From: Pseudomonadota bacterium
Lineage (GTDB): Bacteria; Desulfobacterota; Desulfarculia; Desulfarculales; Desulfarculaceae
Reading direction: 5' to 3'
NCBI GenBank assembly: GCA_018896025.1
Contig: JAHIND010000016.1
Span: 62,001 to 126,000 of the forward strand
DNA: 64,000 nucleotides
Position numbers and translations under genes: made by a program. The number at the start of each line of letters is the position of its first letter. The first letter of the stretch is position 1. The notes under the pieces are model-generated. The model ran no database searches and was not told the DNA's origin. It was given only the letters and a program-made list of their open reading frames with translations. Below are positions 17,850 to 26,846 of the stretch, piece by piece.

Positions 17850-18740
17850 GTGAGCCGTCTTTCCCAGCCTACCGCGGCTTTGGCCTGCCTTCTGGCCGGG
17901 GCCGCCCTCATCAGCTTTTCCGCCGTCATGGTGCGTCTGGTGTCGGTGGGTCCTTCCTCCAGCGCCTTTTACCGCATGCTCATCGGCGGGGTGGCCCTGG
18001 CCGTTTGGGCCCGCCTGCGGGGCAAGGCCCTGTGGGGCGGATGGGTCGGCCTGGGGGCGGCCTGTCTGGCGGGCTTTCTTTTCGCCCTGGACCTGACCCT
18101 GTGGCACAGAGCCATCCTCCTGCTGGGGCCGGGGCTCAGCACCATCTTGGCCAATTTCCAGGTGTTCGTGGTGGCCGGGGTGGGGGTGCTGGTCTTGGGA
18201 GAGAGGCCAGGCTGGCGCCTGGGCGCGGCCATACCTCTGGCCATGTTCGGCTTGTGGCTGCTGGTGGGGGTCCGCTGGCAGGGCCTGGGGCCGGGCTATC
18301 ACTATGGCGTGGGCCTGGGGCTGCTGGCCGCCTGCGCCTATGGCTCCTATCTCCTGTGTCTGCGCTGGTCGGTGCGCAGGGTGGGCGGCCTGGACCCCAT
18401 GTCCAGCGTGGCCCTCATGTCCCTGGTTTGCGCCGGGCTGCTCCTGGCCGCATTATGGCGCTCCGGCGAATCCTTGGCCGTGACCTCGGCCTGGGACTGG
18501 GGCTGGCTGGCCGTCTATGGCCTGGCCTGCCACGCCGGGGGCTGGGTGCTCATCTCCCTGGGGCTTAAGCAGGTGGCCGCCTCCCGGGCGGGCCTGGTGC
18601 TGCTTTTGCAACCAACCCTGGCCTTTTGCTGGGACGTATTGTTCTTCGGCCGCCACACCACTCTGCTGGAGGCGGGAGGGGCCTTGCTGGCCGTGGCGGC
18701 GATCTACCTGGGGGCCACGGGGCGTCCCGCCGCCAAGTAG
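17850..18740 (+). CDS. EamA/DMT-family transporter
   Basis: This 296-residue protein has ten predicted hydrophobic helices in two EamA repeats: ALISFSAVMVRLVSVGPSS begins the first, and YGSYLLCLRWSVRR lies at the start of the second. The drug/metabolite transporter superfamily exports or exchanges small metabolites across the inner membrane. The start is GTG, preceded by a Gly/purine-rich AGGGGGAGGGGAAGG sequence. It follows the RND pump by 50 bp and may be its own unit or read through from it. The substrate is unknown. Confidence 0.85.
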   Translation: MSRLSQPTAALACLLAGAALISFSAVMVRLVSVGPSSSAFYRMLIGGVALAVWARLRGKALWGGWVGLGAACLAGFLFALDLTLWHRAILLLGPGLSTILANFQVFVVAGVGVLVLGERPGWRLGAAIPLAMFGLWLLVGVRWQGLGPGYHYGVGLGLLAACAYGSYLLCLRWSVRRVGGLDPMSSVALMSLVCAGLLLAALWRSGESLAVTSAWDWGWLAVYGLACHAGGWVLISLGLKQVAASRAGLVLLLQPTLAFCWDVLFFGRHTTLLEAGGALLAVAAIYLGATGRPAAK

Positions 18741-19121
18741 GCCACCAGCATTGCAAGTTATTTTAAAAGGCTAGCCAAGTCGGTCCCTTGCCTAGGATCA
18801 ACTCAAAAATAAAATAGTAGGTAAAAGCGACTCAGGCAATCCCGGCAGCGGAACGGAGTGATTCCAAAGACGGAAAGGATGCGTTCCCAGGCATTTCGCC
18901 TATGCGAACGCCTGACATCCATTCCGCCACAGAGGGGGCAGGTCTTGCTCCCAACGGCGATAGGCAACACAGCGGACCTCGGTGCTGTAATCTATTTGAT
19001 TACAGAATTGGTAAATTAAAAGCCGTATTTGGTAAAAGGTTCTTAGGGAGAATTAACAGTGCTACAGGGCAAGGCTTTGGGCGCGGTTCGTGCTTGATAC
19101 GCTGACAGTCATACGACGCAT
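18741..19121 (+). other. Gene-free region with one strong palindrome
   Basis: About 380 bp with no credible coding frame on either strand and lower GC than its surroundings. It contains an interrupted palindrome, CTGTAATC-5 nt-GATTACAG, at 18985-19005. I saw no transposase remnant, tRNA fragment or clear promoter. It may hold an unannotated small RNA or be decayed sequence. Confidence 0.4.
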
Positions 19122-19154
19122 AAAAACAAGGACCGGCCTATAAGGCCGGTCCTT
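19122..19154 (-). terminator. Terminator after tRNA-Gln
   Basis: An 11-bp perfect stem (19128-19138 with 19144-19154) and 5-nt loop has a U-rich run on the minus strand just below it. It lies 11 nt beyond the tRNA 3' end. The plus strand also has a T run after the stem, so it may work both ways. Confidence 0.85.
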
Positions 19155-19164
19155 GGGCATTTTT

Positions 19165-19238
19165 TGGCTGGCCCGCCAGGATTCGAACCTGAATAATCAG
19201 CTCCAAAGGCTGATGTCCTGCCGTTAGACGACGGGCCA
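19165..19238 (-). tRNA. tRNA-Gln (anticodon TTG)
   Basis: The cloverleaf is complete on the minus strand. The acceptor begins with U1 as in bacterial tRNA-Gln, the D arm contains TAACGGCAGGA, the anticodon stem-loop is TCAGC-CTTTGGA-GCTGA, the T arm has GGTTCGAATCC, and the 3' end GCCA gives discriminator G and an encoded CCA. Confidence 0.95.
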
Positions 19239-19305
19239 AAAAACGCTTTCGATTTTACCAGGTCAGGCGCGGAACGCCAGTGTTAGCCGGGACATTTCGC
19301 CAGGC

Positions 19306-19620
19306 TCAGGCGGCTTCTCCGGCAACTTCGTTGATCCAGCCGATGGCCGCGATGATCGGGGCGAAGCCTATGCTGGGCAAGGCCAGCACCGCCGCGTGCC
19401 GGAGCTCGTCGACCGTGAAGCCTTCGCCCAAGGCCCTGCGGGCCTGGCTCTTGATGCCTCCCCGGCTGCCGGTGGCCACGGCCATGCCCAGCTTCACTAG
19501 GCGGGCCGAGCGGGTGTCCAGGGGACCGGCGTCCTTGCAAAGTACGCCCAGCTTTTCAAAAGCTTGGGCCAACTCGGGAAAGTACTCTTTAAAATCGGTA
19601 TAGGGCTTGGGAAGGCTCAT
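19306..19620 (-). CDS. Carboxymuconolactone decarboxylase (AhpD-like) family protein lacking the usual cysteines
   Basis: This 104-residue protein has the family's helical layout and the run EGFTVDELRHAAVLALPSIGFAPIIAAI. Members with peroxidase-type activity carry a C-x2-C pair followed by His before that run. Here the position reads TGSRGGIKSQARRA, with no Cys pair; the only Cys is in VLCKDAG near residue 27. A redox role is therefore doubtful, and the real function is unknown. It is a single gene between tRNA-Gln and a ModF-like ATPase gene on the same strand. Confidence 0.8.
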   Translation of the reverse strand: MSLPKPYTDFKEYFPELAQAFEKLGVLCKDAGPLDTRSARLVKLGMAVATGSRGGIKSQARRALGEGFTVDELRHAAVLALPSIGFAPIIAAIGWINEVAGEAA

Positions 19621-19689
19621 GGTCTATCTCCTTGACGAGGGGTGGCCAAAGGCTCCGTCATCCTATGTTGTTGGGCCTGGCCTCTCTTG

Positions 19690-21225
19690 TCAAGAACGCG
19701 CTTGGGTCTGCCGCCCCAGGTACTGCTCCACCGTGCCTTGGAAGACCATGCGCCCCGCCTCCAGCAGGGCCACGTGGCTCATGTAGGCCATCATCTCCTC
19801 GGGGTAGTGAGTCACGCCCACCAGGGTGGTGCCCTCACCGGCCAGGCGGGCCAAGATTGCGTTCACCTCGGCCCGGGCCGGGGAGTCCAGACCGGCCAGG
19901 GGCTCGTCCAACAGCAGCAGCCGGGGACCCGTCACCATGGCCCTGGCGATCAAGAGCTTGCGCAGCTGCCCATAGGACAGGGTGGTTATGTCCCGCTGGG
20001 CCAGCTCCATGAGCCCTAGGCGCTCCAGCCAGGCCACGGCCTGGTCGCGTTGCCCCTGGTCCAGATATCCCCGCAGGCCCACGCTGCCGGAGATGCCCGA
20101 GGCCACGGTCTCCAGGCCGCTCTGGCGGTGGAAGTGGCGGGCCTGCAATCCGGCCGAGACCAGGCCGATCTCTCGGCGCAGCTTCTGAAGGTTGCGGGGC
20201 TTGGTGCTGCCGAACCAGGCCAGGGTGCCGCCGTGCTGGGGGCGCAGCTCACCGCCCAGCAGGCGCAGCAGAGTGGTCTTGCCCGCGCCGTTGGGCCCCA
20301 ACACCAGCCAGTTTTGGCCGGGCAGCACCTCCCAGTCCAAGTCGAAGAGCACCGGCTTGTGCTCCAGGTTGACCTGGTCGGTCCGCACCCTGGCCAGGAA
20401 CGCGCCCTGAGTGGCTGGGGGCGGCGGAGCGGGCAGGGCGGCCTGGGGCGAGGGAGCCAGGGCCAGGCCGCCGTGGTCCATGACCTCCTGCAGCGGCCCT
20501 TGCAGGGTTATCTCGCCTTGGTCTAGGAGTAGGGCGTGGCTGGTGCCGGGCACCAGCTCGGCTCCCCGGTGGGTGGCGTAGACTAGTTGGGTGCCGCCTG
20601 TCGCCACCCGGCCCAGCATGGCCAAAAGCCTGCGGCGGGAGGCGGAGTCCAGGCCCTCGCAGGGCTCGTCCAACAGCAGCAGGCTGGGGCGGCTGGCCAG
20701 GGCCCGGGCGATGAGCACCTGCTTGCCCTGGCCCAGGGACAGGGACAGCAAGCGGCGCTTGGCCAGGTGGCTGATCTCCAGCTTGGCCAGCAGCTCGTCG
20801 GCCCGTTGCCACTGCTCGTCGCTGGGCTCGTGGTAGAGCAGATGACCGCCGGTGAGCCCGCTGACCACCACCTCCCGGCTGGTGAGGTCCCACTCCCGGC
20901 GGTGATACTCGTTGAACAACTCGCCGGAGACCAGGCCGGTGCGCTCCCGGAAGAGCAGGGGGCTGGTGGTCACCCGGCCGTCCACGGTGTAGCGGCGGCG
21001 GGTGCGGCTGGAGGGCAGGGGCCACAGCTCGCCGCGCACCAGGCGCAGAAAGGTGCTCTTGCCCGCGCCGTTGGAGCCCAGCATCGCCCAATGCTTGCCC
21101 GGCTCCAGGCGCCAGGATATCCCGCGCAGCAACAGCTTGCCGCCCGCCTCGTAATCGACCTTCTCCAGGTCCACCAAAAATTCAGGGGTCGCTCCGGGCG
21201 CGGCTTTGTCGGGTTCGTGTTTCAT
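19690..21225 (-). CDS. Double ABC ATPase resembling ModF
   Basis: The 511-residue protein has two complete nucleotide-binding domains and no membrane segments. The first has Walker A GSNGAGKST, signature LSLGQGKQ and Walker B LLLLDEP. The second has GPNGAGKTT, LSYGQLRK and LLLLDEP. A Pro/Ala-rich linker at about residues 250-280 joins them. The layout and length match ModF, a cytosolic ATPase often linked to molybdate genes, and differ from ABC-F proteins in the linker. The next genes on the same strand encode a molybdenum hydroxylase, which makes a Mo link attractive but unproven. A terminator separates them. Confidence 0.8.
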   Translation of the reverse strand: MKHEPDKAAPGATPEFLVDLEKVDYEAGGKLLLRGISWRLEPGKHWAMLGSNGAGKSTFLRLVRGELWPLPSSRTRRRYTVDGRVTTSPLLFRERTGLVSGELFNEYHRREWDLTSREVVVSGLTGGHLLYHEPSDEQWQRADELLAKLEISHLAKRRLLSLSLGQGKQVLIARALASRPSLLLLDEPCEGLDSASRRRLLAMLGRVATGGTQLVYATHRGAELVPGTSHALLLDQGEITLQGPLQEVMDHGGLALAPSPQAALPAPPPPATQGAFLARVRTDQVNLEHKPVLFDLDWEVLPGQNWLVLGPNGAGKTTLLRLLGGELRPQHGGTLAWFGSTKPRNLQKLRREIGLVSAGLQARHFHRQSGLETVASGISGSVGLRGYLDQGQRDQAVAWLERLGLMELAQRDITTLSYGQLRKLLIARAMVTGPRLLLLDEPLAGLDSPARAEVNAILARLAGEGTTLVGVTHYPEEMMAYMSHVALLEAGRMVFQGTVEQYLGRQTQARS

Positions 21226-21317
21226 AGCAAGGGGTATTATCAGACCAGACCTTTTCGCGCCAGGGGTTGCCGCAAAGATCGCTCACGCCAGGTTCGCCCA
21301 GGGCCCGGCCGGTCATG

Positions 21318-21351
21318 AAAAACCGCCCCGGCCCAAGCAGGACCGGGGCGG
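21318..21351 (-). terminator. Terminator of the molybdenum hydroxylase / catabolic operon
   Basis: A 9-bp stem CCGCCCCGG/CCGGGGCGG (21323-21331 with 21343-21351) with an 11-nt loop is followed on the minus strand by TTTTT. It lies 21 bp after the stop codon of the last hydroxylase gene. Confidence 0.85.
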
Positions 21352-21371
21352 ATCAAGGTTTCAGGTTCGGG

Positions 21372-22367
21372 CTAGGCTCCCTTGGCGTCCAGGGCGCGCA
21401 GCACCTTTTCCGGTGTGGCCGGCAGGTTGGTTATCCAGATGCCCACCGCGTCGTGGATGGCGTTGACGATGGCCGGGCCGGGGGTGTTGGCGGTCATCTC
21501 GCCGATGCCCTTGGCCCCGTAGGGGCCGTTGGTGGAGGGGCATTCGTAGATCACCGACTCCATGTCCGGCACGTCCATGGTGGTGGGGATGGCGTAGTCG
21601 CCCAGGTTGTCCGGCTGGAACTCCAGGCTGGGGAAGAAGGGATGCAGGTCCTCGGACATGGCCGCGCCCACTCCCATGGTGGCCCCGCCATCGATTTGGC
21701 CTTCCAGGTGGGTGGGGTTCATGGCCTTGCCTACGTCGTAGGAGTTGACCAGGCGCAGGATATCCACCTCGCCGGTCTCGGTGTCCACCTCCACCTCGGC
21801 GTAGCTGGCCGCCCAGGCCAGGGTGCAGAAGGGGTCGCACTCGCAGGTCTCCGGGTCCATGGCCGCGAGGTCGCGCATGTAGTGCCCCAGGCCCAGGATG
21901 AATTTGCGCATGCCAAAGGTGCCCGCTCCGGCCACCTCGCCGATGCTAAGAGCCTTGTCCGGGTTGCCCTGCACTCTGATTTGGCTGTCCGCCGCTTCCA
22001 GCTCGTCCTCGGAGCATTCCAGCATAACCGCGGCCACCTCGAAGAGGATGCGCCTGGCGTCCTCGGCGGCCATCTTGGTGGCCAGGCCGTCCACGTAGGT
22101 GACCCGGCTGGCGAAGGTGCCGAAGCTGAGCGGGCAGTTGTCGGTGTCGTCGTTGACCACCTTGACCGCCTCGTAGTCGATGCCCAGCACCTCGGCGGTG
22201 ATCTGGGCCATGATGGTCTTGCAGCCCTGGCCGATGTCGCAGGAGCCGACCGTGACCACGGCGGAGCCGTCGGGCTGCACCTTGACCATGGCCTGGCTGG
22301 AGTCGCCACCGCCGCTCATGCCCGAAGGATAGAATCCCGCGGCTATGCCTTTTCCTTGCTTTTTCAT
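21372..22367 (-). CDS. Molybdenum hydroxylase, C-terminal part of split Mo subunit (set A)
   Basis: This 331-residue protein covers only the second Mo-cofactor domain of xanthine-dehydrogenase-family large subunits. It begins with GGGDSSQAMVKVQPDGS and CDIGQGCKT and ends with KGIGEMTANTPGPAIVNAIHD, whose Glu matches the catalytic Glu of the family. The missing first half is the separate gene 3 bp upstream. The same split (about 50 and 37 kDa) is known in nicotinate dehydrogenase of Eubacterium barkeri. It probably hydroxylates a heterocyclic or aldehyde-like substrate in the cytoplasm together with the FAD and 2Fe-2S genes of this operon. The substrate is unknown. Confidence 0.9.
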   Translation of the reverse strand: MKKQGKGIAAGFYPSGMSGGGDSSQAMVKVQPDGSAVVTVGSCDIGQGCKTIMAQITAEVLGIDYEAVKVVNDDTDNCPLSFGTFASRVTYVDGLATKMAAEDARRILFEVAAVMLECSEDELEAADSQIRVQGNPDKALSIGEVAGAGTFGMRKFILGLGHYMRDLAAMDPETCECDPFCTLAWAASYAEVEVDTETGEVDILRLVNSYDVGKAMNPTHLEGQIDGGATMGVGAAMSEDLHPFFPSLEFQPDNLGDYAIPTTMDVPDMESVIYECPSTNGPYGAKGIGEMTANTPGPAIVNAIHDAVGIWITNLPATPEKVLRALDAKGA

Positions 22368-22370
22368 TGG

Positions 22371-23735
22371 CTACCCCCTTTCCTGGGTGGAGGCCATGGC
22401 CTTGAGATGGCCGGGAAGCTCCACGCCCGCCTTGGCGGCCAGGTTTTGCAGCACCTCGATCATGGCCACGCTGTTCAAGACCCGCTTGGTCGGGGTGTAC
22501 TCGCCCTTGCGGAAGGCGTTGGTCAAGCGCACCTCCCAGGGGTCCATGCCCAGGCGGTCGGCGATCTTGTCCAACTGCACCTCGGTGGCGAAGGCCGCCG
22601 GGGTGATGCCGAAGCCGCGCATGGAACTGGCCGGGGGCTTGTTAGTGTACACGCAGTAGCCCCGCACCCTCACGTTGGGGATGAAATAGGGGCCCGCCCC
22701 CAGGTAGCAGTGCTTTTCCACCACATAGGGGTTAAGGGAGGCGTAGGAGCCCGCGTCGCGGATGGAGGTCATCTGGCGTCCGATGATGCGGCCGTCTTTG
22801 GTCACCGCGTCCTTGATGGTGATGTGCCAGGCGCCCCGGAAGGTGCTGTAGAGCAGGTCTTCGGCCCGGGTCCAGCGCCACTTGCAGGGCCTGCCGGTCT
22901 TCAGCGCCAGCAGGGCGGCCACGTGGTCGGCCATGATGTCGTTTTTGCCGCCGAACCCGCCGCCCACTGTGCCGCCTACGTAATTCAGGTCGGCGTAGCC
23001 GGTGTTGTGCCGCCAGGAGCTGCCGGTCTTGGCCTTCCACTGCTTGCAGTGCACGTCGCCGGGCTCCATCTGCAGGATGCCGCAGAGCATGCCCAGGTGG
23101 AAGTACAGGGCCTGGCTCACTGTGTAGACGGTCAGCTTGGGCCCGGCGTGGGGCACCGCCAGGGAGCAGATGGGCTCCATGGGGGCGTGCTCCACCGAGG
23201 GATGCAGATGGGTGCTTTCCACGATCTCGTCGGCTTGGTCAAAGGACTGGTCCACGTCGCCCAGATTCACCTGGCGGTAGCCGTGGCCGTCCCAGATCTG
23301 GAGGTTGCCCTCGGGCCGCACCTGGGGCGCGCCCTCCTTCATGGCCTCCAGGGGGTCCAAGACCGCCTGCTGCTCTTCGATGTCCAGACCGATCTTTTCC
23401 AGAGCCTCCATGGCGGTGTCTTCGTCCACCGCCGCCACCGCCGCGATGACCTCGCCCCGGTAGCGGATGTCCTCGTTCACCAGCACCGGCTGGTCGGGCA
23501 CCAGGCCGAAGGCGTTGCAGGGCACGTCGGCCGCGGTGATGACCCCGGCCACGCCGGGCATCTTCTCCGCCGCGCTGATGTCCAGGTTTTTGACCTTGCC
23601 CTTGCTCACCGGGCTGCGCAGGGCCTTGACGGTCAGGGTGCCGGGCACCACCTGGTCGTCCACGAACTTGGTCTCGCCGGTTACGTGGGCCATGCCGTCG
23701 TAACGGGTGACTCTTTGTCCTATTACCTTGCTCAT
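22371..23735 (-). CDS. Molybdenum hydroxylase, N-terminal part of split Mo subunit (set A)
   Basis: The 454-residue product has the a/b hammerhead domain (GETKFVDDQVVPGTLTVKALRSP, about residues 19-130) and the first Mo-cofactor-binding domain with GGTVGGGFGGKND (about 257-269) and SSMRGFG. It ends where the companion C-terminal gene begins, so two polypeptides replace one of about 780 residues. Compared with its paralog at 36847 it carries an extra stretch of about 22 residues just before the GGxFGGK motif, containing C, W and H residues (VHCKQWKAKTGSSWRHN). That loop lies near the cofactor in known structures and may change substrate choice. Confidence 0.9.
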   Translation of the reverse strand: MSKVIGQRVTRYDGMAHVTGETKFVDDQVVPGTLTVKALRSPVSKGKVKNLDISAAEKMPGVAGVITAADVPCNAFGLVPDQPVLVNEDIRYRGEVIAAVAAVDEDTAMEALEKIGLDIEEQQAVLDPLEAMKEGAPQVRPEGNLQIWDGHGYRQVNLGDVDQSFDQADEIVESTHLHPSVEHAPMEPICSLAVPHAGPKLTVYTVSQALYFHLGMLCGILQMEPGDVHCKQWKAKTGSSWRHNTGYADLNYVGGTVGGGFGGKNDIMADHVAALLALKTGRPCKWRWTRAEDLLYSTFRGAWHITIKDAVTKDGRIIGRQMTSIRDAGSYASLNPYVVEKHCYLGAGPYFIPNVRVRGYCVYTNKPPASSMRGFGITPAAFATEVQLDKIADRLGMDPWEVRLTNAFRKGEYTPTKRVLNSVAMIEVLQNLAAKAGVELPGHLKAMASTQERG

Positions 23736-23748
23736 GTGTTCACCCCCC

Positions 23749-24216
23749 TCAGCTCTTCATCTCATCGGCCGCGGCCAACACCGAGTCGATGATCTTCACG
23801 TAGCCGGTGCAGCGGCACAGGTTGCCCGAGAGCGCCTCCTTCACCTCGTCCCGGGTGGGCGAGGGGTTCACGTCCAACAGGGCCTTGGACGCCAGGATCA
23901 TGCCCGGGGTGCAGAAACCGCACTGGCTGCCGTAGTGCTCGTGAAAGGCCTTTTGCAGCGGATGGATGTCGCCGGGCTCGGTAATGCCTTCCAGGGTGGT
24001 GACCGACTTGCCCTGAACCGAAAGGGCGTTGGTGATGCACGAGCGCACCAGCACGCCGTCCAGGAGCACCGAGCAGGTGCCGCAGTCGCCGGTGTTGCAG
24101 CCCACCTTGGGGCTGGTGATGTGCAGCTTGTCGCGCAGGAGCTCCAGCAGGGTGGTCTTGAGACCTACCTCCACTCGACAGGTCTGGCCGTTTACGGTGA
24201 GTTCCAGAGTGTGCAT
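23749..24216 (-). CDS. Molybdenum hydroxylase 2Fe-2S small subunit (set A)
   Basis: This 155-residue protein has the two [2Fe-2S] clusters of the CoxS/XdhC family: the plant-ferredoxin type C-x4-C-x2-C in GCNTGDCGTCSVLLDG with a later Cys (VRSCITNA), and the helical cluster GSQCGFCTPGM with NLCRCTGY. It carries electrons between the Mo centre and FAD. It lies between the FAD-subunit and Mo-subunit genes with short gaps, so the order FAD, FeS, Mo-N, Mo-C is one transcription unit. Confidence 0.95.
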   Translation of the reverse strand: MHTLELTVNGQTCRVEVGLKTTLLELLRDKLHITSPKVGCNTGDCGTCSVLLDGVLVRSCITNALSVQGKSVTTLEGITEPGDIHPLQKAFHEHYGSQCGFCTPGMILASKALLDVNPSPTRDEVKEALSGNLCRCTGYVKIIDSVLAAADEMKS

Positions 24217-24229
24217 GGAATCCTCCCTT

Positions 24230-25078
24230 CTAACCGGCCAGCTCGGTGAGCAGTTGCTTGACCACGGCCTCGGAGGCCCGTTTGCGATACCAGGCGGTGC
24301 CCCGGGCGTCGTCGATGGGGCTGGTGGCCCCGGCCGCCGCCTTGGCCGCCGCGGCGATGGTGGCCTCGTCCAGGGCCTTGCCGTTGAGCAGGCCCGCCGC
24401 CTCGGTGGCCAGCAGGGGAGTGGGGGCCACGGCGCCCAGGGCGATGGCCGCGCCGCTGACCTTGCCGCCGCTCAGAGGGCAGTACACCGCCACCGACACC
24501 ACGGACAGGCTCTGGGCCTTGCGCTTGCCCACCTTGCGGTAGGCCCACTTGGCCTTGGCCGCCTGGGCCGGCACCTTCACCTGGGCGATGATCTCGTCGG
24601 CTCCCAGCACGCTCTGGCCGGGGCCGGTGAAGAACTCGGCCAGGGGCACCTCGCGCTCGCCCTTGGCGCCCACCAGCTTGAGGGACGCGCCCAGGACCAG
24701 CAGGGGCGTGGCGGTGTCCGCCGCCGGGGAGGCGTTGGCCAGGTTGCCGCCGATGGTCCCGGCGTTGCGGATGGCCGGGGAGGCCATCTGCTTGATGGCC
24801 GCAGCCAAAAGCGGGGCTTTGTCGGCTACCAACGGCGAGGCCAGGATCTCGTTCAGGGGCGTGGCCGCGCCGATGAGCAACGCATCCCCTTCCTGGCTAA
24901 TGCCGCTCATCCCGGCGTCGCCCAGGTAGATGAGAACTTGGGGTTTGAACTTGCGCTTGTTTATCGCGACCATGAGGTCGGTGCCCCCGGCCAGGACACG
25001 GGCACCCCCGCCGTGTTGGGCCAGGAGACCGGCGGCCTCCTGTGGGTTGGCGGCCCGGTAGAATTCACCTTCAGCCAT
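24230..25078 (-). CDS. Molybdenum hydroxylase FAD-binding subunit (set A)
   Basis: The 282-residue protein fits the CoxM/XdhB family. RVLAGGTDLMVAI near residues 28-40 and TIGGNLANASPAADT near 107-121 are the two FAD-binding signatures, and a C-terminal CO-dehydrogenase-flavoprotein-like domain follows. The start is placed at 25078, where AGGAGG lies 9 nt upstream; a longer frame begins 10 codons earlier without a ribosome binding site. Electrons from the hydroxylation would leave through this FAD to NAD or another acceptor. It is the only FAD subunit in the cluster, so it may also serve set B (inference). Confidence 0.92.
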   Translation of the reverse strand: MAEGEFYRAANPQEAAGLLAQHGGGARVLAGGTDLMVAINKRKFKPQVLIYLGDAGMSGISQEGDALLIGAATPLNEILASPLVADKAPLLAAAIKQMASPAIRNAGTIGGNLANASPAADTATPLLVLGASLKLVGAKGEREVPLAEFFTGPGQSVLGADEIIAQVKVPAQAAKAKWAYRKVGKRKAQSLSVVSVAVYCPLSGGKVSGAAIALGAVAPTPLLATEAAGLLNGKALDEATIAAAAKAAAGATSPIDDARGTAWYRKRASEAVVKQLLTELAG

Positions 25079-25101
25079 GACAGCTCTCCTCCTGATATGG
25101 G

Positions 25102-25130
25102 ATTGCAAACAAGTAAAAACCTTGTGTCGA
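25102..25130 (-). promoter_or_regulatory. Possible internal promoter before the hydroxylase genes
   Basis: On the minus strand TCGACA and TGCAAT are 17 nt apart in the 113-bp gap between the dehydratase and FAD-subunit genes. The -35 is close to consensus, the -10 is weak. Confidence 0.3.
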
Positions 25131-25191
25131 CTTTTCAGTTCATCGTGGGCAGGCTTTGGTTGCTCGATTCACTCGAACCGGGAAAACGGCT

Positions 25192-26844
25192 CTATAACCA
25201 GACCGCTCCGTCCTCGGCTCCGGCCACTCCCGACCGGTAGGCCCCGAGCACTCCGTTGGCGGGATGCTCGGGCCGCTTGAGGCCCCCACCCCTGCGGCGA
25301 TTCATTTCCTCCTCTGGCACCAGCAGCTCCAAACGGCCGCCGGGCACGTCAATTGCGATCTCGTCTCCGTCTTGCACGTAAGCCAGCGGGCCACCCTCCC
25401 AGGCCTCGGGCGAGACGTGGCCCACGCAAGGCCCCCGGGTGGCCCCGGAAAAGCGCCCGTCGGTGACCATGGCCACCGAGGTGTGCAGCCCCATGCCCAC
25501 CAGCATGGCCGCCGGTATGGACAGCTCGCGCATGCCTGGGCCGCCCTTGGGGCCTTCGTGGCGCACCACCAGCACGCTGCCCGGCTTGACCTGCTTTTCC
25601 ATGAGGAAGCGGCGCACGTCCTCTTCCGAGTCGAACACCACCGCCGGGCCGCGATGGACCATCATGGATGGCTCCACCCCGGTCTTTTTGACCACCGCCC
25701 CGTCAGGAGCCAGGCTGCCGTAAAGCATGCCGAAGCACCCCGCCTGGGCCAGGGGGGCGTCGGCGCGGTGAATCACCTGGCCGTCCGGCTCGGGCGCGGC
25801 CGCCAGGGCCTCTCCCAGCACACCGCCCATGGCCAAGGGCGCGCTGAGGTCCAGATGCTTAGCGATGGACTTGAGCAGGGTGGGCACCCCGCCGGCGGCG
25901 TGATAGTCCTCCAGGTTGTAGGCGCTGGAGGGCTTGAACTTGGCCACCACCGGCACCGATGCCTGCAAGCGGTCAAAGTCGGCCAGACTCATGTCCAGGT
26001 CCAAACGCCGAGCCAGGGCCATGAGGTGCAGTACCGCGTTGGTGCTGCCGCCCGAGGCGGAGACGTACTTCACGCCGTTGGCCAGGGAGCCGGGGCCCAG
26101 CAGGGAGCGGAAGCTCACCCCACGGCGCACCAGCTCCACCGCCGCCTCGCCCACGTCCCGGGCCTGGCGCACCTTGGCCGCCGCGAAGGTCAGCATGGTG
26201 GCTGAACCAAAGGGGGCCAAACCGGCGGCCTCCAAAAAACAGCCCATGGTGTTGGCCGTGCCCATCATGGAGCAGGTGCCCGCAGTGGGGCAGAAGCTCT
26301 CCTGCCAAGCCAGGAAGGTGTCCTGATCTATATCCTGGTTGCGCCGCTGGCCGATGGCCTCCTTGAGGTCGCTGGTTACCACCTGGCGCTCGCCCTGGCG
26401 GCAGGGCATCATGGCCCCGGCGGTGATGAACACGGTGGGGATGTCCAAACGGGCGGCGGCCAGGAGCATGCCGGGAATGATCTTGTCGCAGGAGGCCAGC
26501 ATGACCATGCCCTCGAAGCCGTGGGCCGCCACCATGGCCTCGATGCTGCCGGCGATCAGGTCGCGCTGGGGCAGGATGTAGCGCTGCCCTGGTCCCTGGG
26601 CCATGCCGTCGCAGGGGGCGGGCACGTTGAACTCGCCCGGCGCGCCCCCGGCGGCCCAGATGCCTTCCTTGACCCGCGCGGCCAACTCGCGCAGAGGCGC
26701 ATGGCCGGGGTTCACCTCGGTGAAGGAGTTGACCACCGCGATCATGGGCTTGGCCAAGTCGGCCGAGCGGTAGCCCACCGAGTGCATCAGCCCCCGGTAG
26801 TAGGCCTCGGTTATGTCTCCGGCGTCGCCGCGATGCTTGGCCAT
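25192..26844 (-). CDS. IlvD/Edd-family dehydratase
   Basis: This 550-residue iron-sulfur dehydratase has the family's cluster and active-site runs: [40 protein letters not shown] and [11 protein letters not shown]. Members include dihydroxy-acid dehydratase and sugar-acid dehydratases. The neighbours are catabolic (hydroxylase, HIBADH-family dehydrogenase, Liv importer) with no branched-chain synthesis genes, so removal of water from a hydroxy acid in a degradation route is more likely than valine/isoleucine synthesis. The exact substrate cannot be read. It follows the dehydrogenase gene by 2 bp. Confidence 0.88.
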   Translation of the reverse strand: MAKHRGDAGDITEAYYRGLMHSVGYRSADLAKPMIAVVNSFTEVNPGHAPLRELAARVKEGIWAAGGAPGEFNVPAPCDGMAQGPGQRYILPQRDLIAGSIEAMVAAHGFEGMVMLASCDKIIPGMLLAAARLDIPTVFITAGAMMPCRQGERQVVTSDLKEAIGQRRNQDIDQDTFLAWQESFCPTAGTCSMMGTANTMGCFLEAAGLAPFGSATMLTFAAAKVRQARDVGEAAVELVRRGVSFRSLLGPGSLANGVKYVSASGGSTNAVLHLMALARRLDLDMSLADFDRLQASVPVVAKFKPSSAYNLEDYHAAGGVPTLLKSIAKHLDLSAPLAMGGVLGEALAAAPEPDGQVIHRADAPLAQAGCFGMLYGSLAPDGAVVKKTGVEPSMMVHRGPAVVFDSEEDVRRFLMEKQVKPGSVLVVRHEGPKGGPGMRELSIPAAMLVGMGLHTSVAMVTDGRFSGATRGPCVGHVSPEAWEGGPLAYVQDGDEIAIDVPGGRLELLVPEEEMNRRRGGGLKRPEHPANGVLGAYRSGVAGAEDGAVWL

Positions 26845-26846
26845 GC

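Noticed and set aside
19165..19238. Integration site of a mobile element at the tRNA-Gln gene
   Set aside because: No integrase, no repeat of the tRNA 3' end nearby and no phage genes were seen.
21267..23792. An 841-codon plus-strand frame opposite the set A Mo-subunit genes
   Set aside because: It spans two real genes, a terminator and their gap, and shows antisense composition only.
25192..26844. Biosynthetic dihydroxy-acid dehydratase IlvD for valine and isoleucine
   Set aside because: The family is right, but no ilvB, ilvC or ilvE gene is nearby and the setting is catabolic, so I kept the general family name.
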